Position numbers and translations under genes: made by a program. 64,000 nucleotides of DNA from assembly GCF_000367365.1 (NCBI RefSeq), contig NZ_BARF01000011.1:19908-83907 (forward strand). The letters are read 5' to 3'. The DNA is from Streptomyces prunicolor NBRC 13075 (GTDB lineage Bacteria > Actinomycetota > Actinomycetes > Streptomycetales > Streptomycetaceae). Numbering within the stretch: the first letter of the stretch is position 1; each line of letters begins with the position of its first letter. Below are positions 41,384 to 50,024 of the stretch, piece by piece. The notes under the pieces are model-generated. The model did no database searches and was not told the DNA's origin. It saw only the letters and a program-made list of their open reading frames with translations.

Positions 41384-42502
41384 TCAGCGCGGCAGGCTCG
41401 CCGGACTCCCGCCGTTCGCCTCGTACCCCGCCACCGCGAGCGCCCGATAGACCGCGAACTCCCCAGCCGGGTCCGGGGACAGGGTCCAGGGAAGCGCACC
41501 GACATGGCCGTCGATGTGTATGAGCTGGTTCATCGCCTCGGACCAACGCTCCGCGCGGACCAGGAAGAAGACCAGGAGATGGCGGACGTGCGCCAGCATC
41601 GGGTCGTCGGGGCGGGCCGCGTGGACGGCGAAGAGCGCGCCGTGGATCGCCTTCTCCACGACCTCGCTCTGGTAGAAGCTGCTGACCAGGTTCACCTCGG
41701 GGAGGTGCTCGAAGACCGCGAAGAGCGGCATCGCGGCGAGGAGGGAGCCCTGCGGGGCCCGCGCGGCGGCCGCCTCCGCGAACGAGTTCGCCAGCTCGCG
41801 CGAACCGTGCCACTTCTCGCACCAGTAGTGCAGGGCCGCCAGATGCGCCCCCATGTGGGCCGGCGCGCGGTCCAGGATCTTCAGCCACACCTGCTCGAAC
41901 TCCGGCTGCGGATACGTCAGTCCGCGCGCCACCGACAGCTCGACGATGTACGGGACCGGGTCACCGGGGGAGAGGAGCGCCGCCTGCCCGCAGGCGTCCC
42001 GCGCCTCCTCCATGATGATCCGGAACTCGTCCGTCCCCCGCGTCGACGTACGCCACGCCTGCTGCACCAGGAACTCCGCGTGGACGGCCGCGCCGCCCGC
42101 GTCCTTCGGGTGCTCCAGCCGCCACACCCGCAGCCACTGCCCGCCCGGCGTCTCGCTGACCCCGCCGGGCCGCTGCTGCAGCTCCAGCGAGGCGGCGCCC
42201 GCGAAGGCCTGCACGCGCTGCCAGCGCAGCTCGCCCGTGATCTCCGTGCCGGCCAGCAACTGCATCGCCGCGCGGTAGTCCTGCGTGCGCTGCACCAGGT
42301 CGAGGACGTCCAGCAGGTCCTGGTCGGGGCCGGGCATGCGGATGTCCAGCTCCTCCTCGGGCGCGAAGCCGTAGGCCGCCGGGTCCGCGGCGTCCGGGTG
42401 GCCCGGCGATACCTGCTCGATCGCCCCGCGCCTGCGCCGCAGGAACGGGACCAGCACGAAGCCCATCATGACCAGCGCCATCAGGACCCAGAGAATCTCC
42501 AT
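41384..42502 (-). CDS. Single-pass membrane protein with helical cytoplasmic domain
   Basis: 372 residues from ATG 42502. One N-terminal helix ([20 protein letters not shown]) followed by basic RRRR, so the long soluble part is cytoplasmic. The soluble region is helical and repeat-like ([55 protein letters not shown]) and resembles tetratricopeptide-type proteins without a clear TPR consensus. A family of conserved Streptomyces hypotheticals fits; the role is unknown. Divergent from the cystathionine gamma-synthase gene. Confidence 0.78.
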   Translation of the reverse strand: MEILWVLMALVMMGFVLVPFLRRRRGAIEQVSPGHPDAADPAAYGFAPEEELDIRMPGPDQDLLDVLDLVQRTQDYRAAMQLLAGTEITGELRWQRVQAFAGAASLELQQRPGGVSETPGGQWLRVWRLEHPKDAGGAAVHAEFLVQQAWRTSTRGTDEFRIIMEEARDACGQAALLSPGDPVPYIVELSVARGLTYPQPEFEQVWLKILDRAPAHMGAHLAALHYWCEKWHGSRELANSFAEAAAARAPQGSLLAAMPLFAVFEHLPEVNLVSSFYQSEVVEKAIHGALFAVHAARPDDPMLAHVRHLLVFFLVRAERWSEAMNQLIHIDGHVGALPWTLSPDPAGEFAVYRALAVAGYEANGGSPASLPR

Positions 42503-42642
42503 GCCACAAGCGAACCAGACGCGTCCGACAATTGGCGAACCCGGTCCACCGCCCTGTGGAAAACTCCCCCACCCCGCCCCGCGGCCCTGTGGAAAACCTC
42601 CGGATCGTCGTCCACCCCGCAGGCGCACTACGCTCGGGGCTC

Positions 42643-43797
42643 ATGAGCGACAGGCACATCAGTCAGCACTTCGAGACCCTCGCGATCCACGCGGGCAACA
42701 CCGCCGATCCCCTGACCGGCGCGGTCGTCCCGCCGATCTACCAGGTCTCGACCTACAAGCAGGACGGCGTCGGCGGTCTGCGCGGCGGCTACGAGTACAG
42801 CCGTAGCGCCAACCCCACCAGGACCGCCCTGGAAGAGAACCTCGCCGCCCTGGAGGGCGGCCGCCGCGGCCTCGCGTTCGCGTCCGGACTGGCGGCCGAG
42901 GACTGCCTGTTGCGTACGCTGCTCAGCCCCGGCGACCACGTCGTCATCCCGAACGACGCGTACGGCGGCACGTTCCGGCTGTTCGCGAAGGTCGTCTCCC
43001 GGTGGGGCGTCGAGTGGTCGGTCGCCGACACCAGCGACCCGGCGTCGGTACGGGCCGCCATCACCCCGAAGACCAAGGTCATCTGGGTCGAGACCCCCTC
43101 GAACCCGCTGCTCGGCATCACCGACATCGCGGTCGTCGCGCAGATCGCCCGGGACGCGGGCGCGAAGCTCGTCGTCGACAACACCTTCGCGACGCCCTAC
43201 CTCCAGCAGCCGCTGGCCCTCGGCGCGGACGTGGTCGTGCACTCCCTGACCAAGTACATGGGCGGTCACTCGGACGTGGTCGGCGGCGCGCTGATCGCGG
43301 CCGACGAGGCGCTCGGCGACGAACTGGCGTACCACCAGAACGCGATGGGCGCGGTCGCCGGGCCCTTCGACTCCTGGCTGGTGCTGCGCGGCGCCAAGAC
43401 GCTGTCGGTGCGCATGGACCGGCACAGCGAGAACGCCACCAAGGTCGCCGAGATGCTCACCCGGCACGCACGCGTGACGCGCGTGCTCTACCCGGGACTC
43501 CCGGAGCACCCCGGTCACGAGGTCGCCGCCAAGCAGATGCGGTCCTTCGGCGGCATGGTCTCCTTCCAGGTCGAGGGCGGCGAGGAGGCGGCCGTCGAGG
43601 TCTGCAACCGCGCCAAGGTGTTCACGCTCGGCGAGTCCCTGGGCGGCGTCGAGTCGCTGATCGAGCACCCGGGACGCATGACGCACGCGTCCGTGGCCGG
43701 TTCGGCCCTGGAGGTCCCCGGCGACCTCGTACGCCTCTCCGTGGGCATCGAGAACGTGCAGGACCTCCTGGAGGACCTGCAGCAGGCCCTGGGCTAA
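42643..43797 (+). CDS. metB: Cystathionine gamma-synthase
   Basis: 384 residues from ATG 42643 (MSDRHISQHFETLAIHAGNT). Cys/Met metabolism PLP enzyme: YEYSRSANPTR, FASGLAAEDCL, PLP lysine Lys204 in HSLTKYMGGHSDVVGG, and C-terminal SLGGVESLIEHPGRMTHAS. It condenses O-succinyl (or O-acetyl) homoserine with cysteine to cystathionine; cystathionine gamma-lyase activity is possible because the two are hard to separate by sequence. Two TTTTCCACA motifs lie in the promoter region. Confidence 0.9.
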   Translation: MSDRHISQHFETLAIHAGNTADPLTGAVVPPIYQVSTYKQDGVGGLRGGYEYSRSANPTRTALEENLAALEGGRRGLAFASGLAAEDCLLRTLLSPGDHVVIPNDAYGGTFRLFAKVVSRWGVEWSVADTSDPASVRAAITPKTKVIWVETPSNPLLGITDIAVVAQIARDAGAKLVVDNTFATPYLQQPLALGADVVVHSLTKYMGGHSDVVGGALIAADEALGDELAYHQNAMGAVAGPFDSWLVLRGAKTLSVRMDRHSENATKVAEMLTRHARVTRVLYPGLPEHPGHEVAAKQMRSFGGMVSFQVEGGEEAAVEVCNRAKVFTLGESLGGVESLIEHPGRMTHASVAGSALEVPGDLVRLSVGIENVQDLLEDLQQALG

Positions 43798-43807
43798 GCC
43801 CTCGGTT

Positions 43808-44056
43808 TCACCAACCTGTCAGCGGTGGAGTCGTCTCCGACGGCGGCTCCACCCAGGGATGGGCCATCAGCGCCCACACGGTGAACGCCACGACCGCCGA
43901 CCACAGCAGCAGCCACATCAGCCGCCGCGCGGCCCTCCTGCGGCGCAGCATCCGGCCGCCGCGGCGCAGCACGTCCGCGTACAGCTCCGGCGGCACCTGC
44001 GGCGGAGTCCGCTCCATGAGCTGCCGTACGGTCGCCTCCCGCTCGGGCTTGTTCAC
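43808..44056 (-). CDS. Small membrane protein downstream of the sigma-like gene
   Basis: 82 residues, ATG 44056. A basic helical N-half (REATVRQLMERTPPQVPPEL, RRGGRMLRRRRAARR) precedes one membrane helix (MWLLLWSAVVAFTVWALMA). The topology recalls a mini anti-sigma factor, cytoplasmic helix plus a single anchor, and it directly follows the sigma-like gene with a 43-bp gap, but the ZAS zinc motif is absent. The anti-sigma idea is inference. Confidence 0.75.
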   Translation of the reverse strand: MNKPEREATVRQLMERTPPQVPPELYADVLRRGGRMLRRRRAARRLMWLLLWSAVVAFTVWALMAHPWVEPPSETTPPLTGW

Positions 44057-44099
44057 GCGCGCGTACCCCCGCTCCGCGGCCTCAGAGGCCTCGTGGGCT

Positions 44100-44603
44100 T
44101 CATGACGGCACCACCTCGGCCCCCGCCACCTTCGGTGCCGGACCGCGCGGCGGATGCAGCAGGGTCGCCGTCGACCGCTCGCAGATCGCCCGGACCCGTT
44201 CCGTGGAGAGGCCGAGCAGCGCGGCGGCCTGTTCCTCGGCGACCCCCTCGTACAACCTGAGGACGACGATCAGCCGCTCCTGGGGCACCAGCGCGCCCAG
44301 CGGGCTGCCGGGATGGGGGCGGGCCCGGCCGAGGCCGCCGTACTGGTGCCAGGCCGTGCGGGCGAAGCGGGTGGCCAGGTACTGGCGGGCACGGTCGTAC
44401 GGGTCCTCGCCGCGCAGCCGGTCCCAGCACGCGTACGTGTGTGCCAGGGACAGCGTCAACAGGCGCCGCGCGCGCGGGTTGTCGTCCGGGGCCTCCGCGG
44501 TCAGCAGCGTGGCGGCATGCAGCAGCCGCCCTGCCGCGCCCGCGACGAACGCCTCGAACTCCCGGGCCCGGCGGGCGCCTTGGGACGCCTGCCGTTCTCG
44601 CAC
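44100..44603 (-). CDS. Sigma-70 family (ECF-like) protein
   Basis: 167 residues, GTG 44603 with GGGGGGAGG upstream. The C-terminal region-4 helix-turn-helix is clear (VPQERLIVVLRLYEGVAEEQ, AAALLGLSTERVRAICERST); region 2 is divergent (DNPRARRLLTLSLAHTYACW), as in the SigE/SACE-type ECF proteins with degenerate sigma-2. It may act as an atypical sigma factor or DNA-binding regulator. The downstream membrane protein may be its partner. Confidence 0.8.
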   Translation of the reverse strand: MRERQASQGARRAREFEAFVAGAAGRLLHAATLLTAEAPDDNPRARRLLTLSLAHTYACWDRLRGEDPYDRARQYLATRFARTAWHQYGGLGRARPHPGSPLGALVPQERLIVVLRLYEGVAEEQAAALLGLSTERVRAICERSTATLLHPPRGPAPKVAGAEVVPS

Positions 44604-44750
44604 CGCGCAGCCTCCCCCCTGAAGGACCCGGTTTCATATGAGGCCAGGGTCGTCGCGAGGTCAAGAGTTCGGTACGAAAGGCGGGAGTCGGGCAGCACGC
44701 GCGCGTGCCCGCGACCTCGCAGGAAGCCGCGTCCTTCAGGAAGCCGGCAG

Positions 44751-45266
44751 TCAGGAAGCGGACGGCGGCTCGTTGCCCGGGACCGCCATCCGCGCGGAGA
44801 GGGCGCTGTTGAAGCGTGTGAGGAGCGCGCAGAACACCTCGCGCTCCTCCGGCGCCCAGTCGTGTGTCAGCTCGTCCATCAACTGACGCCTGGACGACCG
44901 GACTTCCTCCAGTCGCGACTGCCCGCGCGGGGACAGCTGCAGTACCACCGCGCGGCCGTCCTCGGGGTGCGAGGTGCGCTTGACGAGCCCGGTGTCGACG
45001 AGCGGGGCCACCTGCCGGGTGACGGTCGAGGAGTCGATCCCCATGCTCGCGGCGAGCGCCTTGACGCCCATCGGACCTTCCTTGTCCAGGCGGTTGAGCA
45101 GCAGATACGCGGCGCGGTCCATGGAGTTGCGCACCTGTCCGACTCCGCCGAGCCGGGTCTGTTCGGCACGGCGCGCGAACACCGCCACCTCGTGCTGCAG
45201 CGTGTCGAGGAGACCGGGTTCACCGACGGTCGTCATGTCCATCGACATTTCAGGTGTTGTGGGCAT
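44751..45266 (-). CDS. MarR-family regulator
   Basis: 171 residues, ATG 45266 (ATG 45242 or 45236 are alternatives). Winged HTH: YLLLNRLDKEGPMGVKALAA, SMGIDSSTVTRQVAPLVDTG, then the wing PEDGRAVVLQLSPRG. It is divergent from the threonine dehydratase gene, with about 145 bp between them. The ligand and targets are unknown. Confidence 0.9.
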   Translation of the reverse strand: MPTTPEMSMDMTTVGEPGLLDTLQHEVAVFARRAEQTRLGGVGQVRNSMDRAAYLLLNRLDKEGPMGVKALAASMGIDSSTVTRQVAPLVDTGLVKRTSHPEDGRAVVLQLSPRGQSRLEEVRSSRRQLMDELTHDWAPEEREVFCALLTRFNSALSARMAVPGNEPPSAS

Positions 45267-45411
45267 GGCCGGGGGCTCGCTTCATGAAGGGGGTGCTGGG
45301 TTGGGGGACAGGGTACGCGGATGGAAGGCGGCCCGTACCGGCGCTGCGCAAACCAGTCTCGGAGCTTGGTCACAGCCGTGCCGTGCGCCTGTGAACTGCG
45401 ATGCTTGAGTC

Positions 45412-46641
45412 ATGAGCTACAGCACGGCTGACTCCTTGCGACCCGTCACCCTCGACGATGTGCGCGGCGCCCAGAAGATGCTCACGGGCGTGGCGCGGGT
45501 GACCGCGATGGAAGGCAGCAGGCACCTGACCCAGCTCGTTGGCTCGCCGGTGCACTTCAAGTGCGAGAACCTCCAGCGGACCGGCTCGTTCAAACTCCGC
45601 GGCGCCTACGTCCGTATCGCCGGACTGCTCCCCGAGGAGCGCGCCGCCGGTGTCGTCGCCGCGAGCGCCGGAAACCACGCCCAGGGAGTCGCCCTCGCCT
45701 CCGCACTCCTGGGCGTGCGCTCCACGGTGTTCATGCCCAAGGGCGCGCCCCTGCCGAAGATCAGCGCCACCAAGGAGTACGGCGCGGAGGTGCGCCTGCA
45801 CGGCCACGTGGTCGACGAGACACTCGCCGCCGCGCAGGAGTACGCCCATGAGACGGGCGCGGTGTTCATCCACCCCTTCGACCACCCGGACATCATCGCG
45901 GGCCAGGGCACGGTCGGCCTGGAGATCCTGGACCAGTGCCCCGAGGCGCGCACGATCGTCGTCGGGATCGGCGGCGGCGGGCTCGCGGCCGGTATCGCGG
46001 TCGCCGTGAAGGCACTGCGGCCCGACGTACGCATCGTGGGCGTACAGGCGGCGGGGGCGGCCGCGTTCCCGCCCTCGCTGGCGGCCGGTCGCCCGGTGGC
46101 GATCAAGAACCCGGCGACGATGGCCGACGGCATCAAGGTCGGCTGCCCCGGCGAGGTGCCGTTCGGGATCGTCGCCGACCTGGTGGACGAGGTCCGCACG
46201 GTCAGCGAGGACGAGCTGTCCGCCGCGCTGCTGCTGTGCCTGGAGCGGGCCAAGCTGGTCGTCGAGCCGGCCGGTGCCAGCCCCGTCGCCGCGCTGCTGA
46301 GCGATCCGCAGGGCTTCGAGGGACCGGTCGTGGCGCTGCTGTCCGGCGGGAACGTCGACCCGCTGCTGCTCAACCGCATCCTGCGCCACGGCATGTCCGC
46401 GCAGGGCCGCTACCTGGCCGTGACGCTGCGGCTGACGGACCGGCCGGGGGCCCTCGCGACGCTTCTCGGGGTGTTGTCAGTGGTCGACGCTAACGTCCTC
46501 GATGTGAGTCACGTCCGGACCGATCCGCGGCTCGGGCTCACGGAGGCGGAGGTCGAGCTGCATCTGGAGACGAAGGGTCCGGTGCACTGCGCCGAGGTCG
46601 GCCACGCCCTGCGCGACGCGGGCTACACGGTCATCGACTGA
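45412..46641 (+). CDS. ilvA: Threonine dehydratase with ACT domain
   Basis: 409 residues, ATG 45412. PLP lysine Lys61 in QRTGSFKLRGA, ASAGNHAQGVA, glycine loop GIGGGGLAAGI, and a C-terminal ACT-like domain (LAVTLRLTDRPGALATLLGV). It deaminates threonine to 2-oxobutyrate. The single ACT domain and length match the short biosynthetic/catabolic class common in actinobacteria; isoleucine synthesis is the usual assignment, though catabolic TdcB-type use cannot be excluded. Confidence 0.9.
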   Translation: MSYSTADSLRPVTLDDVRGAQKMLTGVARVTAMEGSRHLTQLVGSPVHFKCENLQRTGSFKLRGAYVRIAGLLPEERAAGVVAASAGNHAQGVALASALLGVRSTVFMPKGAPLPKISATKEYGAEVRLHGHVVDETLAAAQEYAHETGAVFIHPFDHPDIIAGQGTVGLEILDQCPEARTIVVGIGGGGLAAGIAVAVKALRPDVRIVGVQAAGAAAFPPSLAAGRPVAIKNPATMADGIKVGCPGEVPFGIVADLVDEVRTVSEDELSAALLLCLERAKLVVEPAGASPVAALLSDPQGFEGPVVALLSGGNVDPLLLNRILRHGMSAQGRYLAVTLRLTDRPGALATLLGVLSVVDANVLDVSHVRTDPRLGLTEAEVELHLETKGPVHCAEVGHALRDAGYTVID

Positions 46642-46701
46642 GGTCAGAGGCAGTTCCCGCGCCTCCCGTCCCCTGCCCTGTCACTCGTTCGAGAAAATCT
46701 G

Positions 46702-46730
46702 TTGAGAGACGCGATACATCGCGTTATGGT
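46702..46730 (+). promoter_or_regulatory. Promoter with an operator filling its spacer
   Basis: TTGAGA (46702-46707) and TATGGT (46725-46730) are separated by 17 bp, a good vegetative promoter for this genome. The spacer holds ACGCGAT-AC-ATCGCGT (46709-46724), a 16-bp palindrome with 7-bp arms. A TetR- or PadR-like repressor bound there would block RNA polymerase. It drives the exporter genes starting at 46834. Confidence 0.7.
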
Positions 46731-46833
46731 GTGTCTCGTGTCGCCCGCAGGCGAAAGCATGCCGTTCCCATGGGCAGAACGAAAGACACATACCTAGGCT
46801 TTTCGAAGAATCCCCGACGACGTGGAGACTGAT

Positions 46834-47865
46834 ATGCCAGGCGCCATCTATGCCGAAGGCCTGGTGAAAACCTTCGGCGATGTGAAAGCTCTGGACGGCG
46901 TCGACCTCGATGTCCCCGAGGGCACCGTGCTGGGCCTGCTCGGGCCCAACGGCGCGGGCAAGACGACCGCCGTCCGCTGCCTGACCACCCTGCTGCGCCC
47001 CGACAGCGGCAAGCTGCTCGTCGCCGGCCTCGACGTGCTCAAGCAGCCCAACGAGGTACGGCGCTCCATCGGCCTCTCGGGCCAGTTCGCCGCGGTCGAC
47101 GAATACCTCACCGGCCGGGAGAACCTTCAAATGGTCGGCCAGCTCTACCAGATGAAGGCCAAGGCCGCGAAGGCCCGGGCCGACCAGCTGCTCGACCAGT
47201 TCAACCTCGCGGACGCCGCCGACCGCACGGCCAAGACCTACTCCGGAGGCATGCGCCGCCGACTCGACCTGGCGGCGGCGCTCGTCGTCTCCCCGCCCGT
47301 CATGTTCATGGACGAGCCGACCACCGGCCTCGACCCGCGCAACCGCCAGATGCTGTGGGAGGTCATCAAGCAGCTCGTCTCCGGCGGTACGACACTCCTG
47401 CTGACGACCCAGTATCTGGAGGAGGCCGACCATCTCGCGCACGACATCGCGGTGGTCGACCACGGCCGTGTCATCGCCCGCGGCACCTCCGACCAGCTCA
47501 AGGCCCGCACCGGCGGCGAGCGCGTCGAGGTCGTCGTGCACGAGCGCGACCACATCGCGATCGCCTCGGCCCTCTTGGACAAATACAGTCTCCGCGGCTT
47601 CGGCAAGGGCGACACCGCCGTCGAGGAGCACATCCGCAAGATCACCACGCCCGTCGCCGGCGGGGCCAAGCTCCTCGCGGAAATCATCCGCGAGCTGGAC
47701 ACCCAGGGCATCGAGATAGACGACATCGGCCTGCGCCGCCCCACCCTCGACGACGTCTTCCTGTCCCTGACGGGCCACCTGGCCGAGGAAAAGGCCGAGG
47801 ACAACGGCACGGACACGAACCAGACCCCCAAGGACCGCAAGCAGAAGAAGGAGGCCGCGAAGTGA
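46834..47865 (+). CDS. DrrA-like ABC exporter ATPase
   Basis: 343 residues from ATG 46834, after GGAGACTGAT. Walker A GPNGAGKTT at 37-45, signature YSGGMRRRLDLAAALV, Walker B MFMDEPTTGLDPRNR, H-loop in TTQYLEEADHL. The C-terminal DrrA-type extension (DDIGLRRPTLDDVFLSLTG) ends in a Lys-rich tail (DRKQKKEAAK). DrrA/NodI-type ATPases pump anthracyclines and other hydrophobic drugs. Overlaps the permease start by GTGA. Probably repressed through the operator in its promoter. Confidence 0.93.
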   Translation: MPGAIYAEGLVKTFGDVKALDGVDLDVPEGTVLGLLGPNGAGKTTAVRCLTTLLRPDSGKLLVAGLDVLKQPNEVRRSIGLSGQFAAVDEYLTGRENLQMVGQLYQMKAKAAKARADQLLDQFNLADAADRTAKTYSGGMRRRLDLAAALVVSPPVMFMDEPTTGLDPRNRQMLWEVIKQLVSGGTTLLLTTQYLEEADHLAHDIAVVDHGRVIARGTSDQLKARTGGERVEVVVHERDHIAIASALLDKYSLRGFGKGDTAVEEHIRKITTPVAGGAKLLAEIIRELDTQGIEIDDIGLRRPTLDDVFLSLTGHLAEEKAEDNGTDTNQTPKDRKQKKEAAK

Positions 47866-48719
47866 GTGCCGTCACCGATGCCGCGCCGATCGCGGCGCCG
47901 AGCAGCGCGCTGGGCCAGTCCGTGCACGACTCACTGGTCGTCGCCAAGCGGAACCTGATTCGCATGAGCAGGATTCCCGAGATGGTAATTTTCGGGCTCA
48001 TCCAGCCGATCATGTTCGTGGTGCTGTTCACCTACGTCTTCGGCGGTTCCATGCAGATCGGCGGCAGTACCAGCGCCACCGACTACAAGAACTTCCTGAT
48101 GGCCGGCATCTTCGCGCAGACCGTCACCTTCGCAACTGCAAGCTCCGGCGCGGGCATCGCCGACGACATGCACAAGGGCCTCATCGACCGGTTCCGTTCG
48201 CTGCCCATGGCGCGCGGTGCGGTGCTGACCGGGCGGACGCTCGCGGACCTCGTGCAGACCGCGCTGACCCTGCTGGTGCTCGCGATAGTCGCGCTGCTGG
48301 TCGGCTGGCGGGTCGGGTCGGACGGGGGCACCAATGCAGGCAAGGTGCTCGGTGCCTTCGGGCTGCTGCTTCTGCTCGGGTACGCGTTCACCTGGATCGG
48401 CGCCCTGATCGGGCTCAGCGTCCGTACGCCCGAGGCGGCCACCTCCGGCGGGCTGATCTGGCTCTTCCCGGTGACGTTCATCTCGAACGCCTTCGTGGAC
48501 ACCAGCAACATGACCCCGTGGCTGCGGCACATCGCCGAGTGGAACCCGTTCAGCGCCACCGTGCAGGCCTGCCGGGTGCTCTTCGCCAACCCGGGACAGT
48601 CGCCCTCGGACGCCTGGCCCATGGTGCACCCGGTGTGGGCCTCACTGATCTACTCGCTGCTGATCATCCTCGTATTCCGGACGCTGGCGGTGCGGAAGTA
48701 CCGCTCGGCCACGGCCTGA
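47862..48719 (+). CDS. DrrB-like ABC-2 exporter permease
   Basis: 285 residues, GTG 47862 within the ATPase stop. ABC-2 type permease with six membrane helices and the family motifs MFVVLFTYVFGGSMQIGG and KGLIDRFRSLPMARGAVLTG, ending RTLAVRKYRSATA. With the ATPase it forms a DrrAB-type efflux pump for a lipophilic compound. A strong hairpin follows, shared with the convergent greA gene. Confidence 0.92.
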   Translation: MSAVTDAAPIAAPSSALGQSVHDSLVVAKRNLIRMSRIPEMVIFGLIQPIMFVVLFTYVFGGSMQIGGSTSATDYKNFLMAGIFAQTVTFATASSGAGIADDMHKGLIDRFRSLPMARGAVLTGRTLADLVQTALTLLVLAIVALLVGWRVGSDGGTNAGKVLGAFGLLLLLGYAFTWIGALIGLSVRTPEAATSGGLIWLFPVTFISNAFVDTSNMTPWLRHIAEWNPFSATVQACRVLFANPGQSPSDAWPMVHPVWASLIYSLLIILVFRTLAVRKYRSATA

Positions 48720-48755
48720 GAAGGCACGCGAGGCGCCTGCCCGAGCATGACGGAA

Positions 48756-48782
48756 CCCCCGGCGCCGCAAGGCCGCCGGGGG
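48756..48782. terminator. Bidirectional terminator between exporter and greA
   Basis: CCCCCGGCG / CGCCGGGGG stem with a 9-nt loop between convergent genes; the flanks (AGC.../...GCT) extend the pairing. Confidence 0.65.
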
Positions 48783-48805
48783 CTCGTCGAAGGCGATGGA
48801 CCGCT

Positions 48806-48841
48806 TTCGCGGGTCAGCCGTTGTTCGCGGGTCAGCCGTTG
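48806..48841 (-). repeat. 18-bp duplication spanning the greA stop
   Basis: TTCGCGGGTCAGCCGTTG occurs twice in a row (48806-48823, 48824-48841). On the coding strand the unit contains the greA stop TGA; the second TGA is in the same frame six codons later. Confidence 0.9.
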
Positions 48842-49332
48842 TACGGGTCGGCCTTGAGGATCGTCACCGAGGCCTTCTTGCCGTTGGGCAGCTCGTACTG
48901 CGCCACCTCGCCGACCTTGTGGCCGAGCACGCCGGAGCCCAGCGGGGACTGCGGCGAGTAGGTCTCGATGTCGGCGCTCGCGTACTCGCGCGAGGCCAGC
49001 AGGAAGGTCGTCGTGTCGTCCTCGTCGCCGTCGAAGGCGATCGTCACGACCATGCCGGGCGCGACCGCGCCGTCCGTCGACGCCGGGGCCTCGCCGACCT
49101 TGGCCTTCTCCAGAAGCTGGGTCAGCTGGCGGATGCGGAGCTCCTGCTTGCCCTGCTCCTCCTTGGCCGCGTGGTACCCGCCGTTCTCGCGCAGGTCGCC
49201 CTCCTCGCGAGCGGCCGCGATCTTCACGGTGATCTCGGCGCGCGCGGGACCAGACAGGTACTCCAGCTCGTCCTTGAGCTTGGTGTACGCCTCCTGCGTG
49301 AGCCAGGTGACGTCTTCGCTGGTCTGGGTCAC
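48832..49332 (-). CDS. greA: Transcript cleavage factor GreA
   Basis: 166 residues, GTG 49332 with AGGAG five bases upstream. An N-terminal antiparallel coiled coil (LTQEAYTKLKDELEYLSG) carries the acidic tip EEGDLRENGGYHAAKE, and a C-terminal FKBP-like domain contains SPLGSGVLGHKVGEVAQYEL. GreA enters the RNA polymerase secondary channel and stimulates cleavage of backtracked RNA. The length is standard. The 3' end carries a stop-spanning 18-bp duplication. Confidence 0.95.
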   Translation of the reverse strand: MTQTSEDVTWLTQEAYTKLKDELEYLSGPARAEITVKIAAAREEGDLRENGGYHAAKEEQGKQELRIRQLTQLLEKAKVGEAPASTDGAVAPGMVVTIAFDGDEDDTTTFLLASREYASADIETYSPQSPLGSGVLGHKVGEVAQYELPNGKKASVTILKADPYNG

Positions 49333-49500
49333 AGGTGCTCCTCGTAGGTACTGGGAATACAAAGCATCGCCCTACCCAGAAGAATGTTCCTTCATGGAAG
49401 GGCGAAACCACGAGCCTAACAATTCAACGGCGTCAGGGGGAGGACATAAGCCGTCAGATATACGTCAACGCTGGTCAGCGCCTACGTAACGAGGGTGACG

Positions 49501-49899
49501 TCAGTCGGAGTGGCAGCCGAGCAGTTCGGCGGTCGTGCCCCTGGCCGTCGTACGCAGGGTGACGACCTTGTCGATGCTGGTCGCCGAGCCGCCGAAGTGG
49601 AAGTCGGCGCGGCCCACCTCGGACTGGTCGGCGGCCTGGGAGCGCAGGGTGCAGTAGCCGGTGGTCCCGGAGTCCTTGTGGACCTCCAGATGCACCTTGA
49701 CCTCGTTGCCCGAGGCCTGGAAGGTGATCACCTCGGCGCTGATCTTGGCCTCGACGACGTAGTGGTAGGCGAAATAGCCGACCAGGGCGAGCACGACCGC
49801 CGCGCAGACGGCACCGGCGATCTTGAGCTTGTGGTCGGCACGCTCGTCCGACGAGCGGCCGTAACGGCCCTCGGGCAGTCGCGTACTCGCCGTACTCAT
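49501..49899 (-). CDS. DUF4307 membrane protein
   Basis: 132 residues, ATG 49899. Cytoplasmic basic N-terminus (RLPEGRYGRSSDERADHKLK), one membrane helix (IAGAVCAAVVLALVGYFAYH), then an extracytoplasmic beta domain with two cysteines (GYCTLRSQ, LGCHSD) that could form a disulfide. This is the actinobacterial DUF4307 architecture, nearly always beside greA and mca as here. Function unknown; conservation of context suggests an envelope or redox role. Confidence 0.88.
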   Translation of the reverse strand: MSTASTRLPEGRYGRSSDERADHKLKIAGAVCAAVVLALVGYFAYHYVVEAKISAEVITFQASGNEVKVHLEVHKDSGTTGYCTLRSQAADQSEVGRADFHFGGSATSIDKVVTLRTTARGTTAELLGCHSD

Positions 49900-50024
49900 G
49901 ATCGTCCTCTCGGCAAGGGGCCGTAGAAGCGGACCCCCGGAATTATTCGCCCCCGGATTCGGTCACTATAGAAGCCGCCGATCGCACCCGTTCATGCGGG
50001 CGCCGACTTACGAGGATTTGAGTC

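Noticed and set aside
42555..42596. Replication origin because of DnaA-like motifs
   Set aside because: Only two imperfect boxes, no dnaA or dnaN genes, and far too small for a Streptomyces oriC.
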